Shown: one piece after another, positions 24,860-33,786 of the stretch | How positions within the stretch are numbered: the first letter of the stretch is position 1 | Layout of the letters: every line of letters begins with the position of its first letter | Assembly: GCA_964489525.1 (NCBI GenBank) | Contig: CAZAYY010000017.1 | Location: forward strand, 1 to 64,000 | Source: CAZAYY01 sp964489525 | Lineage (GTDB): Bacteria > Chloroflexota > Anaerolineae > Anaerolineales > JABWBV01 | Direction: 5' to 3' | DNA: 64,000 nucleotides | Made by a program: the position numbers and the translations under genes | The notes under the pieces: generated by a model | Database searches by the model: none | What the model was told of the DNA's origin: nothing | What the model saw: only the letters and a program-made list of their open reading frames with translations

Positions 24860-26644
24860 ATGACCGCACAGGCACCCACCTATACCCAAACCCGTTGGAG
24901 TCTTACTGACCTTTTCCCCTCTGCCGACAGCCCTGAAATGCAGTCCGCATTCACTTCGCTGGAGGCCAAGGTGGCTGCGTTTGAAGGTCGCCGCTCGGAC
25001 CTGACCCCCGATATTTCTGAAGACAGGTTCCATGAGATCATTAAAGAAATGGAAACCATCACCATGGATGGCTACCGGATTTATGGTTTTTCCAACTTGT
25101 GGTTTTCGGAAGACACTCAGAACCAAAAAGCCCAGATGCAGGTGGGCAAAGTTCGCCAGTTTTTTGCGGGCATTCAAAACCGCACCCTTTTCTTTTCGCT
25201 CTGGTGGAAAGCCCTGGACGATGAGAACGCTGCCCGTTTGATGGCCAACGCCGGCGATTATCGCTACTGGCTGCAGGAGATGCGCAACTTTAAGCCGCAC
25301 ACCCTGGCCGAAGCGGAAGAGAAAATCATTAACATCAAAGACGTCACCGGTTCGCAAGCCCTGATTACCCTGTACGACACCATTACCAACCGGTATGTCT
25401 TCAAAGTAGAAGTGGATGGAGAAGTAAAAGAGCTGACGCGCGGCCAGTTGATGGCCCTGGTCTACAGCCCGGATGCCGACCTGCGCGCCCGGGCCTACCA
25501 GGAACTTTACCGGGTGTATACCGCTGAAGCGCCCATCCTGGGGCAGATTTACCAATCGGTAGTACGCGATTGGCGCAATGAAAATGTAGATCTGCGGAAG
25601 TTCTCCAGTCCCATTTCGGTGCGCAACCTGTATAACGACATTGCAGATGAGGCGATTGAAACCCTGCTGGCGGTCACCCGGCAAAATGCCGGCATTTTCC
25701 AGCGCTTCTTTAAACTCAAGGCCCGCCTGATCGGCATGGAGAAACTGCGCCGCTACGACATCTATGCCCCGGTTACCCAGGCGAAGAAGGCCTATGAGTA
25801 CAGCGCCGCAGCCCAAATGGTTTTTGATTCCTTTGAGAAGTTCCATCCCGATTTTGCCGCACTGGCTCGCAAAGTGTTCGCATCCGGCCATGTGGACAGC
25901 GAAGTGCGCAAGGGCAAACAAAGCGGTGCCTTCTGCGCCAGCCTGGCCCCCGGGTTGGAACCCTGGGTGTTGCTGAACTACCAGGGCCAGGCGGGGGATG
26001 TATCCACCATGGCGCACGAACTGGGCCATGCCATCCACGCTCTGCTGGCCGGGCACCTGCCCATCTTCACTTATCATTCTGCACTGCCCCTGGCTGAAAC
26101 GGCCTCCACTTTCGGCGAAATGCTGCTGATTGACACGCTGCTCGCCACCGAAAAGGATGCTGATGTGCGCCGCGACATTCTCTTCCAGCAGGTCAGCGAT
26201 GCCTACGCAACCATCATGCGCCAGGCCTTCTTTGCCATGTTTGAAAAAGAAGCCCATGAAATGATTGCCAAAGATGCTTCGCTGGAAGATATCAACAAGA
26301 TGTATTTCGAGAACCTGAAGACCCAGTTTGGCGATGCGGTTGAAATTGGCGAAGAATTCCACAGTGAATGGGTGAGCATTCCGCACTTCTACCACACACC
26401 CTTCTATGTATACGCCTATGCATTTGGTCAACTGCTGGTGCTCTCCCTCTACCAGCAGTACCAGGCTGAAGGCCAGGCTTTTGTTCCAAAATTAATGGGC
26501 ATTCTGTCTGCGGGCGGCTCGGCTTCCCCCCATGAAATCCTCGAAAAAGCGGGGATTGATATCCGCAGTGCGGCTTTCTGGCAGGGCGGCTTCGATGTGA
26601 TTGACCGCCTGGTCACCGAACTGGAAGCTCTGCCCGCTGCTTAG
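24860..26644 (+). CDS. pepF: Oligoendopeptidase F (M3 metallopeptidase)
   Basis: Cytoplasmic zinc endopeptidase (594 aa, family length) that cuts short peptides. Zinc motif HELGHAIHAL at about residue 386 (HExxH) with the third ligand Glu in LAETASTFGEMLL. Further family blocks: SGAFCASLAPGLEPWVLLNY before the motif and HFYHTPFYVYAYAFGQLL near the C-terminus. No signal peptide. AGGAG lies 6 nt before the ATG. The LysM gene follows 12 nt after the stop. Confidence 0.95.
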   Translation: MTAQAPTYTQTRWSLTDLFPSADSPEMQSAFTSLEAKVAAFEGRRSDLTPDISEDRFHEIIKEMETITMDGYRIYGFSNLWFSEDTQNQKAQMQVGKVRQFFAGIQNRTLFFSLWWKALDDENAARLMANAGDYRYWLQEMRNFKPHTLAEAEEKIINIKDVTGSQALITLYDTITNRYVFKVEVDGEVKELTRGQLMALVYSPDADLRARAYQELYRVYTAEAPILGQIYQSVVRDWRNENVDLRKFSSPISVRNLYNDIADEAIETLLAVTRQNAGIFQRFFKLKARLIGMEKLRRYDIYAPVTQAKKAYEYSAAAQMVFDSFEKFHPDFAALARKVFASGHVDSEVRKGKQSGAFCASLAPGLEPWVLLNYQGQAGDVSTMAHELGHAIHALLAGHLPIFTYHSALPLAETASTFGEMLLIDTLLATEKDADVRRDILFQQVSDAYATIMRQAFFAMFEKEAHEMIAKDASLEDINKMYFENLKTQFGDAVEIGEEFHSEWVSIPHFYHTPFYVYAYAFGQLLVLSLYQQYQAEGQAFVPKLMGILSAGGSASPHEILEKAGIDIRSAAFWQGGFDVIDRLVTELEALPAA

Positions 26645-26656
26645 CAGGTGCGCCCC

Positions 26657-27196
26657 ATGGCCGAACAGCCCCTGCTTACCACCCATATTGTTCAGCCAGA
26701 TGAAACCTTAACCGATATTGCTCAGCGCTATTACGGTAGTGCTGAGCAATATCTTTGGTTGTATTCCGTCAACCGTGAAGTGATTGGAGATGACCCCGAC
26801 ACGCTGGATGCCGGGATCGAACTGATTATCCCGGAAATTTCGAGCATTCGCTTTGTGGCCGACCATGTGGTCCAGCCAGGCGAAACCCTCAGCGCCATAG
26901 CCCTGCAGTATTACGAAGTTGAAGCCGAGTACATGCGGATTTATGAAGCCAACAAGCACATCATTGGCGACAGCCCCAATTTTTTGCGGGTGGGGCAGGT
27001 TTTAAAAATCCCCAGCTTTTACCTGGCAAAACTGGTCACCACCCATACCGTCCAGCCTGGGGATACTTTAATTGGCATCGCCCAAAAATATTACGGCGAC
27101 CCCGGTTTTTACCTGCGGATTCACGCTGCCAACGAAGATGTTATCGGCCCAGACCCTGGCGCAATTCAGGTTGGCCAGGTCTTGAAACTTCCCTGA
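26657..27196 (+). CDS. Triple-LysM protein
   Basis: 179-residue protein composed of three LysM domains (about 8-60, 70-118 and 128-178), each opening HxVQPxETL or HTVQPGDTL and ending in IIP or LKIP. Each is longer than a standard LysM because of an IGDDPDTL or IGPDPG insertion before the last strand. LysM domains bind N-acetylglucosamine polymers such as peptidoglycan. There is no signal peptide or anchor, so it may act inside the cell or leave by another route. ATG 26657 preferred to GTG 26648. Likely co-transcribed with pepF. Confidence 0.85.
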   Translation: MAEQPLLTTHIVQPDETLTDIAQRYYGSAEQYLWLYSVNREVIGDDPDTLDAGIELIIPEISSIRFVADHVVQPGETLSAIALQYYEVEAEYMRIYEANKHIIGDSPNFLRVGQVLKIPSFYLAKLVTTHTVQPGDTLIGIAQKYYGDPGFYLRIHAANEDVIGPDPGAIQVGQVLKLP

Positions 27197-27208
27197 CCCT
27201 TTTCGCCG

Positions 27209-27580
27209 TTATTCCACTACGTCGTCTTCTTCGTGAAGCTCTTCTTCCGGTTCACGGCGGTCGAGCATTTGCATGCTGCGCAGCATCACCTTGGTGATAT
27301 AGCGGGTTTCTCCCTCGTGCTCATACCGGTCGGTGCGCAGACGCCCTTCAAGGTAGATCAAACTGCCTTTGTGCAGGTACTGCTGGCAAATTTCACCCTG
27401 GCGGCCCCAGGCTTCAATGTTAAACCAGTCTGTGGCTTCCCTGGCAGAACCATCGGCCGCTTTCCAGCGCCGCGATACCGCCAGGCTGAAGTGGGTAATT
27501 TTGTCTCCTTTGGGGGTATAGCGCACTTCGGGATCGCGCCCCAGGTAGCCCATTAACTCAACTCGATTTAAACCAGGCAT
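27209..27580 (-). CDS. ssb: Single-stranded DNA-binding protein
   Basis: SSB (123 aa) coats single-stranded DNA in replication and repair. OB-fold: LNRVELMGYLGRDPEVRYTP, FSLAVSRRW, DWFNIEAWGRQGEICQQYL and GSLIYLEGRLRTDRY. The C-terminal tail is short and acidic (EEELHEEDDVVE) but lacks the usual terminal Phe of the DDDIPF tip that binds partner proteins. GGAGG precedes the ATG. It lies 2.5 kb from the candidate origin, convergent with the LysM gene. Confidence 0.95.
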   Translation of the reverse strand: MPGLNRVELMGYLGRDPEVRYTPKGDKITHFSLAVSRRWKAADGSAREATDWFNIEAWGRQGEICQQYLHKGSLIYLEGRLRTDRYEHEGETRYITKVMLRSMQMLDRREPEEELHEEDDVVE

Positions 27581-27759
27581 TTCTAAACCTCCGGGGGTAG
27601 TATGTTCCGGTATGGAAACCGGGAAATCAGGAAGATAACGAAGGCTGCTCTCTGCGGCGCCTTTGGCCTGGCAGCCAGGCTACTTTAATTTTCGGGGATG
27701 ATGGCATTTGTGTCAAGTAACTTCCCTGCCCAATTCCGGTTTTTCTCTGTTCCTGCAGG

Positions 27760-27788
27760 TTGCCGCCCTGTGAATTTACTGGTATCCT
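27760..27788 (+). promoter_or_regulatory. Promoter of deoxynucleoside kinase (leaderless)
   Basis: TTGCCG, 17-nt spacer, TATCCT, with the ATG 6 nt further on. No Shine-Dalgarno lies between, so the transcript should start at or next to the start codon. Confidence 0.6.
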
Positions 27789-27794
27789 ACAAGC

Positions 27795-28430
27795 ATGTAT
27801 ATTGCCGTTGAAGGTGTGATTGGTGTCGGAAAGACCACCCTGGTGCGCATGCTGCAGCAGCCGTTTAATGCCCAGGTGCTGCTGGAAGTGTTTGAAGAGA
27901 ACCCCTTCCTGGCGCGCTTTTACGCCGAACGAGATCGGTTCGCCTTCCAAACGCAGATCTTCTTTTTGCTCAGCCGCTACCACCAGCAAAACCGCGAAGT
28001 TCCCACCATCCTGGCTCGCCAGCAAAACCTGATTGCGGATTATACCTTTGCCAAGGACGCCATTTTTGCCAGCATCAACCTGGCCGGGGATGAATTGGAA
28101 ATGTACCAGCGCGTTCACGATGCGCTGGCCGAGAAAATTCCCACGCCCGATTTGCTGGTCTACCTGCAGGCCGATACCCCTGTGCTCATGCGCAGGATTG
28201 CACAACGCGACCGCCCCTATGAGCGCAACATGGACCCTGCCTATATCTCCGAACTGAACGATGCCTATGAGCGCTTTTTTGCAGTCGAGCGCGGCTACCC
28301 GGTCTTAAAGATTGAAACCGAAGCGCTCGATTTTGTGCGCTACCCGGCAGATTACCAGTGGATTGAAAACCGCATTCGCCAGGCCCTGCAGCTTCCGCCG
28401 TACCAACCCGAGCTGCTGCCTCCCGATTGA
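27795..28430 (+). CDS. Deoxynucleoside kinase (dNK family)
   Basis: Salvage kinase (211 aa) that phosphorylates deoxynucleosides (dA, dG or dC) to monophosphates. P-loop GVIGVGKTT (residues 7-15), then LLEVFEENPFLARFY (substrate Glu), LIADYTFAKD in place of the ERS/DRS switch motif, a PDLLVYLQADTPVLMRRI lid region with RDRPYERNMD (the Arg-rich lid). Length and motif order match bacterial dGK/dAK. Specificity is not resolved. The next gene follows 20 nt later. Confidence 0.9.
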   Translation: MYIAVEGVIGVGKTTLVRMLQQPFNAQVLLEVFEENPFLARFYAERDRFAFQTQIFFLLSRYHQQNREVPTILARQQNLIADYTFAKDAIFASINLAGDELEMYQRVHDALAEKIPTPDLLVYLQADTPVLMRRIAQRDRPYERNMDPAYISELNDAYERFFAVERGYPVLKIETEALDFVRYPADYQWIENRIRQALQLPPYQPELLPPD

Positions 28431-28450
28431 CTTTTTTGGCAGAGGAATTT

Positions 28451-29461
28451 ATGACCATCACCCGCCAGTCCTTGATGAAATTGGTTGAAGAAAAGGTGGA
28501 GCAGTCTGTTCGCTCCACCCATGATTTGATTGCCGTATTCCTGTGTGGTTCGCTCAACCAGGACCAGGGTGAACTGGCCCTGGGGGGCGCGGCGGATGTG
28601 GACCTGGTGTTTGTGCATGATTTTGAACCGGCCCACGAGCGCGAGTTTGTTCCGCTCAACCCGGATATCCACATGGATATCCTCCACCATTCGCGCACCC
28701 GCTATCGCCAGCCGCGCGAGCTGCGCCTGGACCCCTACCAGGGCTATATGGTGTACTACGGAAAAATTATGCACGACCCACGCCACCTGCTGGATTTTGC
28801 CCAGGCCGGGGTGCGCGACCGGTTTTTCCGGGCCGATACGGTTGTGCAGCGGGCAGAGCGTGCCTTAAGCCAGGCACGCCAGTTGGCTTCCCCTTTATTC
28901 GCCAGCCCGGGCCGGTATTCCCCTGAGGGGGTCCATGTTTTCTTCACGTCCCTTTCCGAAACGGTTGAAACGGCTGCCGTGCTGGCCGGCCAACCCCTGA
29001 CCACCCGCCGCATGCTGGCCGAACTCCCCCAACGGGCCCAGGCTGTGGACGCGCCAGGCTTGGTGGCAGGTTTTGCAGGTTTGTTTGGCGCAGGCGCAGT
29101 GGATGCTGTCACCGCCCGTTCGTGGATTGCCGGGTGGGAGCAGGCCTTCAGCGCAATAACCGAGCTGGATTACGCCCCGCCCACCTTCCACCCCTGCCGC
29201 AGCGCCTATTATCGAAAAGCCGCCGAGCATTTCCTTTCCGCCGGGCAGGTGGGTGCGGCCATCTGGCCACTGATCAAAACCTGGACGGACGCCGCCCGTT
29301 TTTTCCCGCCGGATGACCCGATTGTCGAAACCTGGTATATGGTGATGGACCGCCTGGGACTGGGAGAAGAAATGTTTCCCGCCAAAATTCAAGGGCTGGC
29401 CGCTTACCAGGAAACCATGGCCGAAACCATCGCCCGCTGGGCACAGAAAAAAGGCTTGTAA
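28451..29461 (+). CDS. Nucleotidyltransferase-fold protein of unknown function
   Basis: 336-residue protein. Residues 25-60 (LIAVFLCGSLN then GGAADVDLVFVHD) show the pol-beta nucleotidyltransferase pattern GS-Xn-DxD, with NPDIHMDILHHS as a possible third acidic strand. The remaining 240 residues are helical and resemble no family I know; the region resembles minimal or kanamycin-type nucleotidyltransferases with a helical partner domain. The adenyl-acceptor is unknown. ATG 28451 has AGAGGAA 6 nt before it; an in-frame TTG at 28427 is less likely. Probably co-expressed with the deoxynucleoside kinase. Confidence 0.68.
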   Translation: MTITRQSLMKLVEEKVEQSVRSTHDLIAVFLCGSLNQDQGELALGGAADVDLVFVHDFEPAHEREFVPLNPDIHMDILHHSRTRYRQPRELRLDPYQGYMVYYGKIMHDPRHLLDFAQAGVRDRFFRADTVVQRAERALSQARQLASPLFASPGRYSPEGVHVFFTSLSETVETAAVLAGQPLTTRRMLAELPQRAQAVDAPGLVAGFAGLFGAGAVDAVTARSWIAGWEQAFSAITELDYAPPTFHPCRSAYYRKAAEHFLSAGQVGAAIWPLIKTWTDAARFFPPDDPIVETWYMVMDRLGLGEEMFPAKIQGLAAYQETMAETIARWAQKKGL

Positions 29462-29503
29462 AGCGACCGGTTTCCCATTTTCCCGGTTGGGGTGTGTGTG
29501 TGG

Positions 29504-30778
29504 TTACGCCTCTTTTTCTTTTGCGGCCGGCAGCGTAACCACAAGGGCTGCCCCTTTCCCTGTGCCTTCGCTTTCCGCCCAAATGCGCCCTTTGTGCAGG
29601 GTGACCAATCCCCTGGCGATGGAAAGCCCCAATCCCAATCCACCCTGGTGCCGCACCAGGTGACTTTCCACCTGGTAAAACTCGTCAAAAATGGCTTCCA
29701 GTTCCCCCGGTGGGATGCCGATCCCGTTGTCGCGCACCCGTACCCAGACCTGCTCATGTTCCGTGCGAATATCCAGGTGAATTTCACCCTGGTTTGGGGT
29801 GAAGCGGATGGCGTTGCTGAACAGGTTGACAAACACCAGTTTGAGCTTTTCCGGGTCGGCCATCACATAAGCCGGGTTTTTGCCCTGGATGAACACCCGG
29901 TGACCTTTGAGTTCGATGGCCGAGCGCACTTCTTCCAGGGCTTCGCGTAAAACGCTTTGAATGGAAACCAACCGCAGGGCCATTTCCAGCGAGCCCAGGC
30001 GCATCAGGTTCATGTTGGTCATGTCTTCAATCAGGGTGCGCATGTGCATGGCCGAGGCCAACACCCGTTCGGCGTGGTCAGACAGCTCGCCCTGGGTTTC
30101 TTCTTTGAGAAAACTGGCATACCCCAGGATGATGCCCAGCGGGGTGCGCAGTTCATGCGAGGCAATGGCCATAAAATCCGACTTGAGCTTGTCGGCACGT
30201 TCCAGTTCTTCGTTGGCTTTCTGCAAGGCCTGCAGCAGCGTGGCGTTGTGGATGGCTACCGCCGCCTGTGAGGCAATAATCGAGAGCAGACGGGTGTCTT
30301 TTTCGGTAAATGTGCCGTGTTCTTTGTTCAGGGCTTCGAGCACCCCCGTGACTTTGTCGCGCATCACCATGGGCACACCCAGCAGCGAACGGGTTTGAAA
30401 AGCGACCTGTTTGCCCACCTTGGCAAAGTGACGCGGGTCTTGCGCCACGTCATTGATCAACAGGGGCTGGTTTTGGGTGAAGATGGCCCCGGCCAGGCTG
30501 CCCTCCAGCGGCACGGGTATTTTGGCCAGTTCGTCCGGGTTCGAGCCGGTGGCGGCGGTGAACAAGAGCTGCCCGGTTTTTTCATCGTAGAGCATAATGG
30601 AGGCGGCCTCGCACGCCAGTACATCGGTGGCCGTCTGCAGGATGGATTCGAGCAGGCGGGTGATATCCTGGGTGCTGTTCAGTTTCAGGCTGATCTCCAG
30701 CAGCCGGCCAAGCTGTTGGACCATCAGGTTTGCGCTGTCAGATTGTGCGTGGGGTTGTTTTGTGGGGTTGGGTGTCAT
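29504..30778 (-). CDS. GAF-domain sensor histidine kinase
   Basis: Soluble kinase (424 aa) with the same plan as the one at 12571-13866 but clearly diverged. GAF at about residues 45-185 (SIMLYDEKTGQLLFTAA and LLGVPMVMRDKVTGVLE); HisKA His in FMAIASHELRTPLG (about 217); ATPase motifs FVNLFSNAIRFTP, VRDNGIGIPP and GGLGLGLSIARGLV. No membrane helix or linked response regulator. It is convergent with the nucleotidyltransferase-like gene. Confidence 0.92.
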   Translation of the reverse strand: MTPNPTKQPHAQSDSANLMVQQLGRLLEISLKLNSTQDITRLLESILQTATDVLACEAASIMLYDEKTGQLLFTAATGSNPDELAKIPVPLEGSLAGAIFTQNQPLLINDVAQDPRHFAKVGKQVAFQTRSLLGVPMVMRDKVTGVLEALNKEHGTFTEKDTRLLSIIASQAAVAIHNATLLQALQKANEELERADKLKSDFMAIASHELRTPLGIILGYASFLKEETQGELSDHAERVLASAMHMRTLIEDMTNMNLMRLGSLEMALRLVSIQSVLREALEEVRSAIELKGHRVFIQGKNPAYVMADPEKLKLVFVNLFSNAIRFTPNQGEIHLDIRTEHEQVWVRVRDNGIGIPPGELEAIFDEFYQVESHLVRHQGGLGLGLSIARGLVTLHKGRIWAESEGTGKGAALVVTLPAAKEKEA

Positions 30779-30881
30779 GGCGGCCGGGAAGGGGGGTGGA
30801 TCGGTTTCTCTTCAAGTGTAGCGGTTTCTGGGCTTTTTGTCTATCCCGAATTGGGGTGGGCCTATGGCATGTCCCTGCTTT

Positions 30882-30939
30882 ACGTGTCATCCCGAACGGC
30901 ACAGCCCGAGGAATCTGCGGGAAAGGTTTCCGGTCGCCG
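30882..30939 (+). repeat. Family C repeat, copy C2
   Basis: CGAACGGCACAGCC-N-GAGGAATCT core, opposite in orientation to C1 and C3. It belongs to the 489-bp gap 30779-31267, which holds C2, A2 and E2 and no gene. Confidence 0.7.
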
Positions 30940-30958
30940 CCAGGGCTGCGGGCTGTAC

Positions 30959-31057
30959 GCGCAAGGGCAGGTCTGAGGGTGAATTCGGCAATTCCTGCGC
31001 CGCAAATGGGCAAGGTTTACCCAAACCCACTCCGCCCCATGGCGACTTGCCCCTACT
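30959..31057 (+). repeat. Family A repeat, copy A2
   Basis: Second copy of the roughly 100-bp MITE-like element, plus orientation, from GGGCAGGTCTGAGGGTGA to GGCGACTTGCCCCTAC. It starts 20 bp after C2. Confidence 0.75.
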
Positions 31058-31080
31058 TGACAAAAAAAGCTCCCTCCGCC

Positions 31081-31133
31081 ATCCTGTCTATCCTGTCCAT
31101 CCCTGTTTTTTTGTTAACAGGGATGGACAGGAT
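31081..31133. repeat. Family E inverted pair, copy E2
   Basis: 18-bp perfect inverted repeat (31090-31107 and 31116-31133) with a T-rich 8-nt loop, preceded by another CCTGTCTAT unit. As a hairpin it could also end transcripts, but no gene reads directly into it. Confidence 0.75.
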
Positions 31134-31267
31134 CATCAAATTGACGTCATCTCACAAATAATAGAAATTATGTTCTATATAACTCCATCCCCCTGTTAAC
31201 CCACAGCGCCGGCAAAACGGAGGGCTTTGCCGGCCCTGGAAGCGTTCGAGATGGGAATGCCCTGCGG

Positions 31268-32014
31268 CTAAGAATCGCTGTAGCGCGATTCGTCCGCCAG
31301 GCGGCGCAGTTTTTCTTCATCGGTTTCTGCTTTTGCCGGCGTGGCTGTTCCTTCAGACGTCAGGCGGGCTTCGGCGGCCAGCAGTTCAGTCGGGCTGGCG
31401 GCGCGCACAATCGCCCATTTGCCGCAGTGGGGGCAGCGCTCCAGTTTGCCAAAGACCATGTTGGGGGCCAGCACACTGCGTGAGAACGGCAGGGCACAGC
31501 GCGTACACACCGCCCCGCCTGCCAGGCCATACTGGCCGGGGGTGAACTTCTTGCCCCGCGAAAAGAGCAGCGGGAGGGCAACCCCCAGCACGGTGATGCC
31601 GCCCACAACCGCCAGCAGCGGGATGATCAGGTCCATGGTGGCCTGCCCTGCCTCTTCTGAGGTCAAAAAAGTGACTACAAACTCCCTGCCGGTCAGTGTG
31701 GTTCCGTCCGGCATGCGCCCGACGGCGGTCAGGGTGTGGATGCCGGGTGGATACGCATCGGTGCTGAACTGGTAGCGGAACGGCGCTTCGGTGTCGGTGG
31801 ACACGACAACCCCATCCACCATGAAGTCCACCGCAGCCAGGGCGGCAGGGCCGCTGGCTTTGATCGAAAAGGTGCCCTGGATGTTGTTGCCGCCGCCGTA
31901 GCCAAAATCGCGGCTCAGGCTGACGGTGAACCCTTCACTTTGGGCGCTGGCTGTGCTGAAGAGCAGCGCACCCAGCAAAACGGACACGAATAGTGCAAAG
32001 ATGTTTTTTTTCAT
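31268..32014 (-). CDS. Membrane protein with extracellular Ig-like domain and cytoplasmic zinc ribbon
   Basis: 248-residue type I membrane protein: signal peptide to about residue 25 (ASA cut site), a beta-rich extracellular domain (GFTVSLSRDFGYGGGNNIQG ... DFMVDGVVVS ... YPPGIHTLTAVG, resembling an Ig-like fold), one helix at about 130-150, then a cytoplasmic CTRC...CPHC zinc ribbon. Last in a minus-strand group after the ABC permease, 12 nt away. It may sense or regulate export by that system. Family not recognised. Confidence 0.65.
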   Translation of the reverse strand: MKKNIFALFVSVLLGALLFSTASAQSEGFTVSLSRDFGYGGGNNIQGTFSIKASGPAALAAVDFMVDGVVVSTDTEAPFRYQFSTDAYPPGIHTLTAVGRMPDGTTLTGREFVVTFLTSEEAGQATMDLIIPLLAVVGGITVLGVALPLLFSRGKKFTPGQYGLAGGAVCTRCALPFSRSVLAPNMVFGKLERCPHCGKWAIVRAASPTELLAAEARLTSEGTATPAKAETDEEKLRRLADESRYSDS

Positions 32015-32026
32015 AGGGGACTTTCC

Positions 32027-32836
32027 TTATTTCCAGCGGGTAAGGATGGTTTCGCGTTGGAAAAGCTGGATGGCAAAAGTGAGCATCAGCGCATCCAACA
32101 AAACCACGCCCAACGCAATCCAAACCAGCGTGGTCTGATTAATAAAAATAAATCCGCTCAGTTGGGCAATCATGAACCCCACCACGGGCAGCACCAGCAG
32201 CGCAGAAATTTGCTCGGCCACCCGCGGGTCGCTGGTGCGCGACGAGACCATGATCGCCAGGCTGACTGAGGTGACCGCCAGCAGCGGGCCAACCGCAAAC
32301 ACGGCCAGCAGCCAGATCGGGTTGAGAAATTTTTGCAGCACCGGGGCAGGGATATCCATCAGCAAGGCGCCGATGAGATACACCAGGAACGAAAGCCAGG
32401 TTACCACCAGCGCCGGGATAATGGCGGCCAGGGCTTTGCCGCCCAGCAGTTCCAGGGTGGTGATCGGGGTGGCCAGCACCGGCTCCAGGGTGCGGGTGGT
32501 TTTTTCGCCCACAATGCTGTACGAGGCGATGGTTCCGGGGATAATCACCGGCATCATCATAAACAGCATGATGAACTGGGTGAGCAAGATGTACTGCCCG
32601 CATTGGAAGTCGGTCAGCCCGGTGCACAGTTCGGCCATGCCCTGGCCCATCCCCGAACCCGAGGTGGCCAGCGAACTCATATCGCCCGACTCCATCCCGG
32701 CCGAGTTCATCTGCCAGAGAATCACCAGCGGCAGAGCGGTGAACATCAGGGGCATAAACGAGATGGCAAACAGCACCATTTTGTTTTTAAAAACTTCCCC
32801 CCACTCTTTACGGATAATGGCCATTACTTTTTTCAC
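32027..32836 (-). CDS. ABC-2 / NatB-like permease
   Basis: Export permease (269 aa) with about six helices. The first helix (VLFAISFMPLMFTALPLVILW) is followed by a large extracellular loop with two Cys, then GEKTTRTLEPVLATPITTLELLGGKAL, the conserved cytoplasmic coupling segment of NatB-type permeases. It overlaps the ATPase gene by 4 bp (ATGA). Substrate unknown; sodium or peptide efflux are known for the family. Confidence 0.85.
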   Translation of the reverse strand: MKKVMAIIRKEWGEVFKNKMVLFAISFMPLMFTALPLVILWQMNSAGMESGDMSSLATSGSGMGQGMAELCTGLTDFQCGQYILLTQFIMLFMMMPVIIPGTIASYSIVGEKTTRTLEPVLATPITTLELLGGKALAAIIPALVVTWLSFLVYLIGALLMDIPAPVLQKFLNPIWLLAVFAVGPLLAVTSVSLAIMVSSRTSDPRVAEQISALLVLPVVGFMIAQLSGFIFINQTTLVWIALGVVLLDALMLTFAIQLFQRETILTRWK

Positions 32837-33786
32837 TGCGAGCCTCCCGGGTTGGATTTGACCAACTGCAAATAGACATCTTCAAGCGAACGGCGCACCT
32901 CGCCCACGAACTGGATATCTGCGCCAGCGGCCACCAGTGCCCGGATAATTTCGGGGTTCTCCTTTTCCGGGTTATCCACCTGGACGAGCAGCTTGTTCTC
33001 CAGCGCCTGGGCGGATTGGACAGTTTTTAACTCACTGGCGGCGCTTTGAAAGCCGGCAGCCGGAGCGCCCAGGTGAAAAACCACCGTGCGCCCGAAAAGC
33101 TGCTTGCGCAGTGCGGCAGGGGTGTCCAGCGCCAGCAGGCTGGACTGGATAATGGCCACCCGGTCGCACAGGCGGTCGGCCTCGTCCAGGTTGTGGGTGC
33201 ACAGCACAATCGTACGGCCCAGGGATTTCAGGTCGGCCACAAACGAGCGCACCAGGCGCGACATTTCCGGGTCGAGGCCGCTGGTGGGTTCATCCAGGAA
33301 AAGGATTTTTGGCTCGTGGAGCATGGCCCGGGCGATGGCCAGCTTCTGGCGCATCCCTTTGGAGAAAGTCCCCACCGATTCGTGGCGGCGGTCCCACAGG
33401 CCGAGCATGCGCAGGTATTTTTCCACCTGGGCCGCGGGGTTTTCAATGTCATACAGCACCGCGAAAAAGCCCAGGTTGCGCTCGGCGCTCAATCCGTCGT
33501 ACAGGCCGGGTGACTCGGTCAAAATGCCAACATTGCGGCGGATTTCCCGGTCGGCTTTCCCCAACTCGTGCCCGGCGATGACGGCACTGCCGCCGGTGGG
33601 GCGAATCAGGGCGCTGAGCATGCGCACGGTGGTGGTTTTACCCGCGCCGTTTGGCCCCAGGAAGCCAAACACCTCCCCCTGGTTCATGGTGAAGCTGATG
33701 TGGTTCACGGCAGTGTTTTTGCCAAAGACCTTCGTCAGCCCCGAGACTTGCAGCATGGGCTGCGTGGGCGGTGAGTTATTCAACAT
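32833..33786 (-). CDS. ABC exporter ATP-binding protein
   Basis: ATPase (317 aa) of the NatA/YhaQ type. Walker A GPNGAGKT at about residue 46, signature FSKGMRQKLAIARAM (degenerate FSKGM in place of LSGGQ), Walker B ILFLDEPTSGLDP, H-loop in VLCTHNLDEADRLCDR. ATG 33786 chosen: GGAGG lies 9 nt upstream, and the longer frame runs into the protease gene, which it overlaps by 11 bp. Pairs with the permease downstream. Confidence 0.9.
   Translation of the reverse strand: MLNNSPPTQPMLQVSGLTKVFGKNTAVNHISFTMNQGEVFGFLGPNGAGKTTTVRMLSALIRPTGGSAVIAGHELGKADREIRRNVGILTESPGLYDGLSAERNLGFFAVLYDIENPAAQVEKYLRMLGLWDRRHESVGTFSKGMRQKLAIARAMLHEPKILFLDEPTSGLDPEMSRLVRSFVADLKSLGRTIVLCTHNLDEADRLCDRVAIIQSSLLALDTPAALRKQLFGRTVVFHLGAPAAGFQSAASELKTVQSAQALENKLLVQVDNPEKENPEIIRALVAAGADIQFVGEVRRSLEDVYLQLVKSNPGGSQ

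Noticed and set aside
24827..26431. 534-codon open frame on the minus strand
   Set aside because: Antisense to pepF; the plus-strand frame has all M3 peptidase motifs, and the minus frame has no ribosome site or domain.
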